Positions 1-6,522 of a stretch of 21,636 nt of DNA are shown here, in pieces. The stretch is taken from positions 1 to 21,636 of the forward strand of contig CAVKOL010000021.1 in assembly GCA_963658035.1 (NCBI GenBank). The letters run 5' to 3'. This DNA comes from Paratractidigestivibacter sp963658035 (lineage in GTDB: Bacteria; Actinomycetota; Coriobacteriia; Coriobacteriales; Atopobiaceae). Under the pieces are notes generated by a model, which worked only from the letters and a program-made list of their open reading frames with translations, did no database searches and was not told the DNA's origin. The translations under genes were made by a program, and so were the position numbers. Each line of letters begins with the position of its first letter. Position 1 is the first letter of the stretch.

Positions 1-576
1 GTGCGCGCCGCCAAGGCCGACGGCCTGCCCGTCACCTGCGAGGTCACCCCGCACCACCTGTTCCTCTCTGAGGAGGACATCACCGACGCCTACGACACCA
101 ACCTCAAGATGAACCCGCCGCTGCGCACCCCCGACGACGCCGCGGCCCTCATCGAGGGCGTCCTGGACGGCTCGGTGGACTGCGTCGTGACCGATCACGC
201 GCCGCACGCCCCGCACGAGAAGGACTGCGAGTGGGAGATCAGCTTCTTTGGCATCGTGGGCCTCGAGACGTCGCTTCCGCTCATGCTGCAGAACCTCGTT
301 GCCACCGGCAAGATGAGCTGGTCTCGCCTGGTCGAGGTCATGGCCGTCAACCCGCGCCAGGTCCTGCGTCTGGCACCCGTGAGCATCGCCGAGGGCTCCG
401 CCGCCGACCTCACCCTGGTCGACCCCAATAAGAGCCAGGTCATCACCGCCGATTGGCTCATGAGCAAGTCCAAGAACTCCGCGTGGCTGGGCCAGGAGCT
501 CACCGGCTTTGCCACCGACGTCTTTGTCGACGGTTACCGCACCCTGGCCGACGGCCAGGTTTGCCCCAGGCACTAG
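1..576 (+). CDS. pyrC: Dihydroorotase, C-terminal part (5' end outside window)
   Basis: Third step of de novo UMP synthesis: reversible cyclisation of N-carbamoyl-aspartate to dihydroorotate, a cytosolic zinc amidohydrolase. The 191 visible residues carry the family's EVTPHHL motif (about residues 14-20 of the visible part) and the TDHAPH metal/active-site motif (D65, H66), followed by the usual amidohydrolase C-terminus. A full dihydroorotase is about 420-430 residues, so more than half lies upstream. The GTG at position 1 is in frame but starts in the middle of the barrel, so it is an internal valine and not the start. pyrK follows after 12 nt, which places the gene in a pyrimidine operon. 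Function is secure from the motifs and neighbours. Confidence 0.95.
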   Translation: MRAAKADGLPVTCEVTPHHLFLSEEDITDAYDTNLKMNPPLRTPDDAAALIEGVLDGSVDCVVTDHAPHAPHEKDCEWEISFFGIVGLETSLPLMLQNLVATGKMSWSRLVEVMAVNPRQVLRLAPVSIAEGSAADLTLVDPNKSQVITADWLMSKSKNSAWLGQELTGFATDVFVDGYRTLADGQVCPRH

Positions 577-588
577 GGGAGAGCACGC

Positions 589-1380
589 ATGATCTTGAAA
601 TCTCGCGTGCGCGAGCACGACTTCACCGTCGTCACCAACGAGCCGGCGGCGCAGGGCCTCATGCGCCTGGTCATCAACGCGCCGCAGCTCGCGGCCTCGT
701 TGGAGCCCGGCCAGTTCATGAACTTCCTGGTGCCCGGCGCCAAGCAGATCCTGCGCGTGCCCCTCTCGTTTGCCTGCGCCGATGCGCAGGCGGGTACCAT
801 CGATGTCTTCTATGCCACGGTGGGCGACGCCACGCGCGCGCTTGCCAAGATGGCCCCCGGCGACGAGTCGCGTGTCCTTGGCCCCTCGGGCAACGGCTGG
901 CGCGTCGAGGCGGGCCAGGGCAAAAGCATCGTCATCGGCGGCGGCGTGGGAGCGCCTCCCGCTGTGGCGGCCGCACGCCTGCTTAAGGCCAACGGCGTCG
1001 AGTTCGACGGCATCCTGGGCGCACAGACGGCAGGTAAGCTCTGGGGCGAGAAGGACCTTCTCGCCCTGGGCGCGGGCCAGGTCCTGGTGACCACCGACGA
1101 CGGCTCGGCCGGCATCAAAGGTTTTACCACCACCGCTCTGGAGCAGCTGTTGTCGCAGGGCACCTACGACACCGTCTATACCTGCGGCCCGCAGGTCATG
1201 ATGGCAGGTATTGCCCGCATCTGTGCTGCGGCCGGCGTCAACTGCCAGGTCTCGATGGAGCGCATGATGTCTTGCGCCTTTGGAGCCTGCAACACCTGCA
1301 ACGTCTCGATGGCCGACGGCACCTACAAGTCCTGCTGCATGTACGGCCCCGTCTTTGATGCCAAGGAGGTGGCGTGGTAA
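589..1380 (+). CDS. pyrK: Dihydroorotate dehydrogenase B, electron transfer subunit
   Basis: FAD- and [2Fe-2S]-containing subunit that passes electrons from the PyrD flavin to NAD+, so dihydroorotate oxidation is coupled to NAD rather than to quinone. The 263-residue length is normal. An N-terminal ferredoxin-reductase-like FAD domain includes the RVPLS segment (about residues 56-60). A glycine-rich GGGVGAPP nucleotide-binding loop lies near residues 117-124. The C-terminal cluster ligands are C229, C234, C237 and C249 or C250 (spacing C-x4-C-x2-C-x11/12-C), then GPVF. The ATG at 589 is preceded by GGGGAGAG. The gene overlaps the start of pyrD by one base, as expected for subunits made together. 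Confidence 0.95.
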   Translation: MILKSRVREHDFTVVTNEPAAQGLMRLVINAPQLAASLEPGQFMNFLVPGAKQILRVPLSFACADAQAGTIDVFYATVGDATRALAKMAPGDESRVLGPSGNGWRVEAGQGKSIVIGGGVGAPPAVAAARLLKANGVEFDGILGAQTAGKLWGEKDLLALGAGQVLVTTDDGSAGIKGFTTTALEQLLSQGTYDTVYTCGPQVMMAGIARICAAAGVNCQVSMERMMSCAFGACNTCNVSMADGTYKSCCMYGPVFDAKEVAW

Positions 1381-2309
1381 TGGCCCAGAACAACGTTTCC
1401 ATGGCCGTCGACCTGGGCGGCGTCAAGATGAAGAACCCGGTCAACACCGCATCGGGCACCTTTGGCTTTGGCTGGCAGTTCGAGGGCTTCTTCGACGTGT
1501 CCCAGCTGGGCGCCATCACCACCAAGGGCTGCTCGGCCGAGCCTTGGCTGGGCAACCCCGAGCCGCGCATGTGCGAGGTCCCCTCGGGCATGATGAACAC
1601 CGTGGGTCTCGCCAACCCCGGCGTGGCGGGCATGCTTGCCTCTTACGGCGAGTACCTGCAGGAGCTGCAGCAGCGCGGCTGCCAGGTCGTCCTTCAGGCG
1701 GCGGGCCACTCCATCGAGGAGTACGTGGCCGCCGTCGAGAAGATCGAGGAGTTGGCGCCGTGGTGCGCGGGCGTGGAGCTCAACATCTCGTGCCCCAACA
1801 TCGCCCGCGGCGGCGCGCTGGTGGGCGGCACGCCCGAGTCTGCCTCGGAGGTCGTCGAGACCGTGCGCGACCGCGTGAAGCGGCCGCTCTTGGTCAAGAT
1901 GGCCCCGGTGCGCGTGCCCGAGGTCGCCCGTGCCCTTGAGGCCGCGGGCGCCGACGCCTTGTGCCTCATCAACACCATCAACGGCATGCACTTGAACGTC
2001 CACACGCGCAAGAGCATGCTCTCCAAGCCCACCGGCGGGGTCTCGGGCCCTGCCATCCACGCCATCGCCGTGCGCATGGTGTGGGAGGCCGCAAACGCCG
2101 TCAAGATCCCGGTCAACGGCATGGGCGGCATCGCCACCTGGGAAGACGCCGCCGAGATGATCTTGGCCGGCGCCACCGCCGTCACCGTGGGAACCGCCAA
2201 CTTCTACGATCCTCTCGCTGCCAAAAAGGTCGTCGACGGCCTGGCTTACTGGGCCGCCGAGCAGGGTGTATCCGACATCAACCAACTGATTGGGGCCGCA
2301 GAATGCTAA
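1380..2309 (+). CDS. pyrD: Dihydroorotate dehydrogenase, class 1B catalytic subunit
   Basis: FMN enzyme that oxidises dihydroorotate to orotate; with PyrK it forms the class 1B heterotetramer. Class 1 features are visible: NPVNTASGTFGFG near the N-terminus, a TKGCS segment, and NISCPN with the catalytic-base cysteine (C138 counted from ATG 1380). Length is 309 residues. Two starts are possible: GTG 1374 (4 nt after AAGGAGG at 1363-1369) or ATG 1380 (10 nt after it, sharing one base with the pyrK stop as TAATG). I prefer the ATG for start codon and spacing. The cysteine base and the adjacent pyrK exclude the quinone-linked class 2 enzyme. Confidence 0.94.
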   Translation: MAQNNVSMAVDLGGVKMKNPVNTASGTFGFGWQFEGFFDVSQLGAITTKGCSAEPWLGNPEPRMCEVPSGMMNTVGLANPGVAGMLASYGEYLQELQQRGCQVVLQAAGHSIEEYVAAVEKIEELAPWCAGVELNISCPNIARGGALVGGTPESASEVVETVRDRVKRPLLVKMAPVRVPEVARALEAAGADALCLINTINGMHLNVHTRKSMLSKPTGGVSGPAIHAIAVRMVWEAANAVKIPVNGMGGIATWEDAAEMILAGATAVTVGTANFYDPLAAKKVVDGLAYWAAEQGVSDINQLIGAAEC

Positions 2310-3025
2310 CGTACGAACAAGCCTCCGATAAGGTCATCATCGCGCTGGACTGCTCGCTTGAGCGCGCCTTCGAGCTGGCCGACATGCTCGCCGGCAAGGC
2401 CACCTGGGTCAAGGTCGGCATGACGCTCTTCTATGCCGAGGGCCCCTCGATCGTCAAGGCCATGCAGGAGCGCGGCCTCAAGGTCTTCCTCGATCTTAAA
2501 GTCCACGACATCCCGTTCCAGGTCCAGGGCGCGGTGCGCTCGGCCTCCTGTACCGGCGCCGACATCCTCTCGATCCACGGCCTGGGTACCTCGGCCATGA
2601 TCGCTGCTGCCCGCAAGGGCGCCGAGGAGGCGGCCGAGATTTCTGGCCGCGACCGCACCCAGCTGGTGGCCATCTCGGTCTTGACCAGCATGGACCAGGC
2701 CGCCCTCGAAGAGATCGGCGTCGCCTCCACTGTCGCCGACGAGGTCGCCCGTCTCGCCTCCAACTCCTATAAGGCCGGCGCCGACGGCATCGTGTGCTCG
2801 CCGCAGGAGGCTCACGACATGCGCGAGCTCCTTGGCCCCGACGCGCTTATCGTCACCCCCGGCGTGCGCCCCGCGGGCGCCGAGGTGGGCGACCAGAAGC
2901 GCATCGCCACCCCCGCCGCCGCCATCGAGGCCGGCGCCTCCAAGCTGGTCATCGGCCGCCCCATCACGGGCGCACAAGACCCTGTGGCCGCCTTCGACGC
3001 CATCTGCGCCGAGCTCATGGCCTAA
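2303..3025 (+). CDS. pyrF: Orotidine 5'-phosphate decarboxylase
   Basis: Final step of UMP synthesis, decarboxylation of OMP. At 240 residues it matches the compact bacterial (Bacillus/E. coli-like) group. Key residues visible are D16 in IIALD, K37 in the WVKVG strand, and the catalytic D64-x-K66-x2-D69 array in FLDLKVHDIP. The C-terminal phosphate-binding part includes VTPGVRP and VIGRPIT. ATG 2303 overlaps the end of pyrD by 7 nt and no strong ribosome site precedes it, which suggests translational coupling. It is the last gene of the visible pyr operon; 209 nt separate it from mihF. pyrE is not in the window. Confidence 0.96.
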   Translation: MLTYEQASDKVIIALDCSLERAFELADMLAGKATWVKVGMTLFYAEGPSIVKAMQERGLKVFLDLKVHDIPFQVQGAVRSASCTGADILSIHGLGTSAMIAAARKGAEEAAEISGRDRTQLVAISVLTSMDQAALEEIGVASTVADEVARLASNSYKAGADGIVCSPQEAHDMRELLGPDALIVTPGVRPAGAEVGDQKRIATPAAAIEAGASKLVIGRPITGAQDPVAAFDAICAELMA

Positions 3026-3109
3026 GGCGCCACAGGCCGTCTACCTGCGCGTTTGTAGGTTTCGTGCAGCAGATGGTTAAACCGTTTGTGGAAAACTCCC
3101 GCCTGTTAC

Positions 3110-3144
3110 CTGCGGATTTGCAAATTTTGCTTGCAAATCCGCAG
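3110..3144. repeat. Perfect 14-bp inverted repeat between pyrF and mihF
   Basis: Arms 3110-3123 (CTGCGGATTTGCAA) and 3131-3144 (its exact reverse complement) flank a 7-nt loop, ATTTTGC. As RNA it would form a strong hairpin, and it lies 85 nt after the pyrF stop and 91 nt before mihF. No T-run follows on either strand, so it is not a standard intrinsic terminator. It could instead end or stabilise the pyr transcript, or be a dyad operator for the mihF operon. Confidence 0.6.
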
Positions 3145-3234
3145 CTAAATAGGCACACTATCTGAGTGCAAAGTTCTGACCTCGGGTTTTACGGCCCAAG
3201 AAGAACCGCAGTAATGTTTATGTTTGGAGGAACA

Positions 3235-3543
3235 ATGGCTTTACCCCAGCTTACCGATGAGCAGCGCAAGGCAGCCCTCGAGAAGGCCGCCCAGGCCCGT
3301 CACGAGCGCGCTGAGCTTCGCGAGAAGATCAAGAGCGGCAAGGTTTCCCTCGAGTCCGTCCTGGACTCCGACGACCCCATCGCTGCCCGCATGAAGGTCT
3401 CCGCCCTCATCGAGAGCCTGCCTGGTTACGGCAAGGCTAAGGCTGCCAAGATCATGGACGAGCTCGGCATTTCCGCTACCCGCCGCGTCAAGGGCCTCGG
3501 CGCTCGCCAGCGCGAGCAGCTCATCGAGGCTCTCTCCAAGTAG
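3235..3543 (+). CDS. mihF: Actinobacterial integration host factor (mIHF family)
   Basis: Small basic DNA-binding nucleoid protein of the actinobacterial mIHF type, unrelated to proteobacterial IHF. The 102 residues match the family's usual ~105. The C-terminal half shows the family's helix-two-turn-helix signature: LPGYGKAKAAKIM followed by RRVKGLGARQR. The start is ATG 3235 because GGAGG lies 4 nt upstream (3226-3230); an earlier in-frame ATG at 3214 would put that site inside the gene. The mihF-gmk-rpoZ order is the arrangement known from other actinobacteria, which supports both the call and the phylum. The stop shares a base with the gmk start. Likely role: DNA bending and compaction. 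Confidence 0.93.
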   Translation: MALPQLTDEQRKAALEKAAQARHERAELREKIKSGKVSLESVLDSDDPIAARMKVSALIESLPGYGKAKAAKIMDELGISATRRVKGLGARQREQLIEALSK

Positions 3544-4121
3544 TGGCTAAAAGAGCCCGACTCTTTGTTGTCTCTGGACCGTCAGGCGTCGGAAAGGGAA
3601 CCTTGGTCGCGCTTCTGCGCGAGAAGGAACCCGATCTGGGCCTGACGGTTTCTGCGACTACAAGAGAGCCGCGACCTGGCGAGGTCGACGGCGCGTCCTA
3701 CTACTTCTTGTCAAACGAGGAGTTTGCCGCCAAGGTCAAGGCGGGCGAGTTCCTTGAGTGGGCCCATGTCCACGGCCACTGCTACGGCACGCTGGTCAGC
3801 GAGGTCGAGCGCCTTTTGGCGCAGGGCTCCTCGGTTGTCCTGGAGATCGATGTCCAGGGCGGCCTCAACGTCAAGAAGATCAACCCCGATGCCGTTCTCG
3901 TCTTCATCGAGCCCCCCTCGCAGGCAGAGCTTGAGGCCCGCCTGCGCGGCCGCGGCACCGAGGACGAGGCATCCATCGAGATGCGCCTCTCAAACGCCAA
4001 GAAAGAGATGGAGTGTGCCGGCTCCTACGACGTGCGGATCGTCAACGACGACCTCGAGCGCGCCTGCGATGAGCTGGCCCACGTTATCGACACGTACGAG
4101 ATGGACGGAGGCTCCCTCTAA
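3543..4121 (+). CDS. gmk: Guanylate kinase
   Basis: Phosphorylates GMP (and dGMP) to GDP with ATP; essential for GTP supply and for clearing GMP. The Walker A loop is SGPSGVGKGT (residues 11-20). The GMP-binding region TTREPRPGEVDG-x-SYYF and the EIDVQG strand near residue 100 are typical. Its 192 residues are a full-length bacterial enzyme. The start is GTG 3543, overlapping the mihF stop as TAGTG. No good Shine-Dalgarno lies at the right distance (a weak GAGG is at 3526-3529), so it is probably translated by coupling to mihF. rpoZ starts at the next base after its stop. Confidence 0.96.
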   Translation: MAKRARLFVVSGPSGVGKGTLVALLREKEPDLGLTVSATTREPRPGEVDGASYYFLSNEEFAAKVKAGEFLEWAHVHGHCYGTLVSEVERLLAQGSSVVLEIDVQGGLNVKKINPDAVLVFIEPPSQAELEARLRGRGTEDEASIEMRLSNAKKEMECAGSYDVRIVNDDLERACDELAHVIDTYEMDGGSL

Positions 4122-4406
4122 ATGAGTGTGACTAAGCCCGAGATCGACAGCTTGCTTGAGCAGACCGAGCAGAACCCCTTCCTGCTTTGCTCCATCGCCT
4201 CCAAGCGTGCTTGCGACATCAACAACATGATTCGCGGCCAGCACCTGCGCGTGACCGCTATCCAGGACTTCGACGACATCACCACGATTGCCTCTGGCAA
4301 GGACACCGTGTCCATCGCCATGGGCGAGATCGAGGACGGCACCCTGGGCTTCGTCAAGGAGGACTTTGACGAGGACATCAAGGGTGCCAACAGGATTGCT
4401 CTGTAG
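4122..4406 (+). CDS. rpoZ: RNA polymerase omega subunit
   Basis: Small subunit that clamps the beta' chain and helps assemble RNA polymerase. The protein is 94 residues. The conserved core reads SKRACDINNMIRGQ (about residues 27-40), equivalent to the family's AxxRAxQI segment. The acidic C-terminal tail (EDFDEDIKG) is typical of short actinobacterial forms. ATG 4122 directly abuts the gmk stop, and GGAGG (4107-4111) lies 10 nt upstream inside gmk. The gmk-rpoZ pairing is widely conserved in bacteria and supports the call. Confidence 0.92.
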   Translation: MSVTKPEIDSLLEQTEQNPFLLCSIASKRACDINNMIRGQHLRVTAIQDFDDITTIASGKDTVSIAMGEIEDGTLGFVKEDFDEDIKGANRIAL

Positions 4407-4409
4407 CCC

Positions 4410-5684
4410 ATGACCGAGCGTCTTTGTCTGGTCCACTACCACGAGATCGGTCTCAAGGGTAAGAACCGCTCTACCTTCGAGAACCAGCTCGTGAGCAACC
4501 TTCACCGTGCCCTTAAGGCCTACGAGGTCGCAAACATCGGCCGCATCTCCGGCTACGTCGTGGTCGAGGCGGCCGACGGTTTTTGCTCTGACGCCATGGC
4601 CGCAGCCATTCGCCGCGTGCCCGGCGTCGCGCGCGTCTCGCTGGCCTATAAGTGCGGCCTTGACGAGAAGGAATACGTGGCCGCCGCCATCCGCGCGATG
4701 GGCGAGGCCGGGGACTTCCACAGCTTCAAGGTCCACGCGCGCAGGAGCGCTACCAACTACGAGCTGCACTCGCTTGAGATGAACCAGCTCGTGGGCGCGG
4801 CGCTTTGCGAGGCCTTCCCCGAGAAGAAGGTCGACGTCCACACGCCCGACGTGACCGTCGTGGTCCACGTCATCCAGGGCTCGACCTTTGTCTACGCGGC
4901 CTCGGCCCCCGGTGTGGGCGGCCTTCCCGTGGGCACGGCCGGCAAGGTCGTGACCTTGCTTTCAAGCGGCTTCGACTCCCCGGTGGCCACCTGGATGGTG
5001 GGCCGCCGCGGCGCCACCTGCATCCCCGTGCACTTCTCGGGCCGCCCTCAGACGTCGGATGCCAGCGAGTGGCTGTGCCAGGACATTGTCGAGGCGCTGG
5101 CGCCCTCTGGCGTCGTGGGGCGTCTCTACGTGGTGCCCTTCGGCGACTGCCAGCGCGAGATCTCCCTGTCGGTGCCCCAGAGCCTGCGCATCATCATGTA
5201 TCGTCGCCTGATGTTTGAGGTGGCGCAGGAGATTGCCCGCATCGAGGGCGCCAAGGCCCTGGTCACGGGCGAGTCTTTGGGACAGGTCGCCTCGCAGACG
5301 CTGGACAACATCTGGGCGGTCGACGAGATCGCGCAGATGCCGGTGCTGCGCCCGCTCATCGGCTCCGACAAGCAAGAGATCATCAAGCGCGCCCAAGAGA
5401 TCGGCACCTACGACATCTCGTGCCAGACGGCCCCCGATTGCTGCACCCTGTTCATGCCGCGTCGTCCCGAGACGCACGCGCGCCTGGACCAGGTCCACGC
5501 AGCCTGGGAGACCTTCGACCACGAGGCGATGGTTAAAAGCTTGATCGAGAACGTCGAGTACAAGGACTATTCTCAGTGCCCCAGCTACCACGCGCCCAAG
5601 GGTCCGCTCCATATTTTCCACAACGAGCTTGGGCCCGCGCGCAAGCCCGATGCAGAGCCGGAGCAGCAGCTGGTCTTCAAATAA
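4410..5684 (+). CDS. thiI: tRNA 4-thiouridine synthase (ThiI), without rhodanese domain
   Basis: Adenylates U8 of tRNA and inserts sulfur to give 4-thiouridine; many homologues also feed sulfur to thiamine thiazole synthesis. Domain order is an N-terminal ferredoxin-like segment (EIGLKGKNR near residues 12-20), a THUMP domain (about 60-165) and a PP-loop pyrophosphatase domain. The PP-loop reads SSGFDSPVA (S185-S186-G187-F188-D189-S190), with serine where many members have a second glycine. The conserved DCCTLFMP segment is present near the C-terminus. At 424 residues it ends after the PP-loop domain, so there is no C-terminal rhodanese domain, as in Bacillus-type enzymes that take sulfur from a dedicated cysteine desulfurase. 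It starts 3 nt after rpoZ. Confidence 0.93.
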   Translation: MTERLCLVHYHEIGLKGKNRSTFENQLVSNLHRALKAYEVANIGRISGYVVVEAADGFCSDAMAAAIRRVPGVARVSLAYKCGLDEKEYVAAAIRAMGEAGDFHSFKVHARRSATNYELHSLEMNQLVGAALCEAFPEKKVDVHTPDVTVVVHVIQGSTFVYAASAPGVGGLPVGTAGKVVTLLSSGFDSPVATWMVGRRGATCIPVHFSGRPQTSDASEWLCQDIVEALAPSGVVGRLYVVPFGDCQREISLSVPQSLRIIMYRRLMFEVAQEIARIEGAKALVTGESLGQVASQTLDNIWAVDEIAQMPVLRPLIGSDKQEIIKRAQEIGTYDISCQTAPDCCTLFMPRRPETHARLDQVHAAWETFDHEAMVKSLIENVEYKDYSQCPSYHAPKGPLHIFHNELGPARKPDAEPEQQLVFK

Positions 5685-5717
5685 AGGCCTGGTCGCGCTG
5701 CTTGTTTTGAGTTTGCG

Positions 5718-5761
5718 TGATAGATTTCTGATAGGTTCTTGATAGATTCCTGTCAGGGATA
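5718..5761. repeat. Three (plus one degenerate) tandem 11-bp repeats upstream of comEA
   Basis: Consecutive units are TGATAGATTTC (5718-5728), TGATAGGTTCT (5729-5739) and TGATAGATTCC (5740-5750). A fourth, weak unit is TGTCAGGGATA (5751-5761). The consensus is TGATAGRTTYY. The 11-bp period is close to one helical turn, so the units would lie on one face of the DNA, as in direct-repeat activator sites. They lie 66-109 bp upstream of the comEA ATG. A TTGATA hexamer across units 2-3 (5739-5744) resembles a -35 box, but no convincing -10 sits at the right distance. Confidence 0.5.
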
Positions 5762-5790
5762 AAAACATTAACCAAGGTTTTTGGCTGTGT

Positions 5791-5826
5791 CGCCCCCATC
5801 CTAGAGATTAGGAGGGGGCGATTTTT
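5791..5826 (+). terminator. Terminator-like hairpin containing the comEA ribosome binding site
   Basis: CGCCCCC (5791-5797) pairs with GGGGGCG (5814-5820), and TCCTA (5799-5803) pairs with TAGGA (5809-5813). A single A bulges at 5798, the loop is GAGAT, and ATTTTT follows at 5821-5826. This is the shape of an intrinsic terminator. The 3' arm carries AGGAGG (5810-5815), the only Shine-Dalgarno for comEA, whose ATG begins at 5827 right after the T-run. It may end the thiI transcript, attenuate or hide the comEA start, or do both. Any comEA transcript starting upstream must read through it. Confidence 0.7.
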
Positions 5827-6522
5827 ATGGCGCAGGTTGGACGGGCTGTATCAAGGCGAGAAAAGCTCTTGCGCAAGGGAGGGCTTAAGGCGGGCGGCAA
5901 GGTCGTGGTGTGCCTGGCCGTTTTGGTGGCGGTAGCGGCTGTCGCGGGGTTCTTGCTGGTGGGAAACCCTTTATCGAGCGGGTCTTTGTTTGAGATCGAG
6001 AGAAGCGGGGCGGCGGTCGAAGAAGCTGCGGCCCAAGAAGATCAGGATGCTGCTGTGCAGGCCGTACCTTTGGACACAAAGATCTTGGTCCATGTGGATG
6101 GCCAGGTCGCAGCACCTGGGGTCTATGAGCTTTTGGGCGACGATGCCCGGGTCAACGACGCCATTCTCGCCGCCGGGGGCTTGGCAGCCGATGCCGATAC
6201 CTCGACGCTGAACCTTGCCAGTAAGGTCGCGGACGGCGAGAAGATCTATGTTCCTTCTATCAATGAAGTGCAGGTAGAGGCATTGGCTGGCGATGCGGGC
6301 TCTTCTGATGCGGCGACGTCGACCGGCAACGGTTTGGTGAACATCAACACGGCCACGGCTGACCAGCTGCAGACCTTGTCGGGGGTGGGGGAGGCCACGG
6401 CCAAGGCGATCGTCGAGGACCGCGAGACCCACGGGCAGTTCACGTCAATCGAGGACCTGATGCGCGTCTCGGGCATCGGCGAGAAGAAATTCGCGAAGAT
6501 AAAGGACCGGATCTGTGTCTAG
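5827..6522 (+). CDS. comEA: ComEA, membrane-anchored DNA receptor for uptake
   Basis: Binds incoming double-stranded DNA outside the membrane and hands it to ComEC. The 231 residues show a basic N-terminus (RREKLLRKGG), one membrane segment at about 26-45, and an acidic Ala/Glu-rich linker. An SLBB-type domain spans about 84-145 (starting ILVHVDGQV). A C-terminal double helix-hairpin-helix DNA-binding domain spans 170-231, with VNINTATADQL and the hairpins SGVG (185-188) and SGIG (215-218). The topology puts the HhH domain outside the cell. ATG 5827 is set by AGGAGG 11 nt upstream, inside the hairpin described separately. comEC overlaps its last 8 nt. Confidence 0.93.
   Translation: MAQVGRAVSRREKLLRKGGLKAGGKVVVCLAVLVAVAAVAGFLLVGNPLSSGSLFEIERSGAAVEEAAAQEDQDAAVQAVPLDTKILVHVDGQVAAPGVYELLGDDARVNDAILAAGGLAADADTSTLNLASKVADGEKIYVPSINEVQVEALAGDAGSSDAATSTGNGLVNINTATADQLQTLSGVGEATAKAIVEDRETHGQFTSIEDLMRVSGIGEKKFAKIKDRICV

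Noticed and set aside
1..3. GTG at the window edge as the start of pyrC
   Set aside because: It falls in the middle of the dihydroorotase barrel; the N-terminal half with the first metal ligands must lie upstream.
4962..4979. Possible inactive PP-loop in ThiI (SSGFDS instead of SGGxDS)
   Set aside because: The key glycine, aspartate and final serine are kept, and one substitution in the loop is not enough to propose loss of function.
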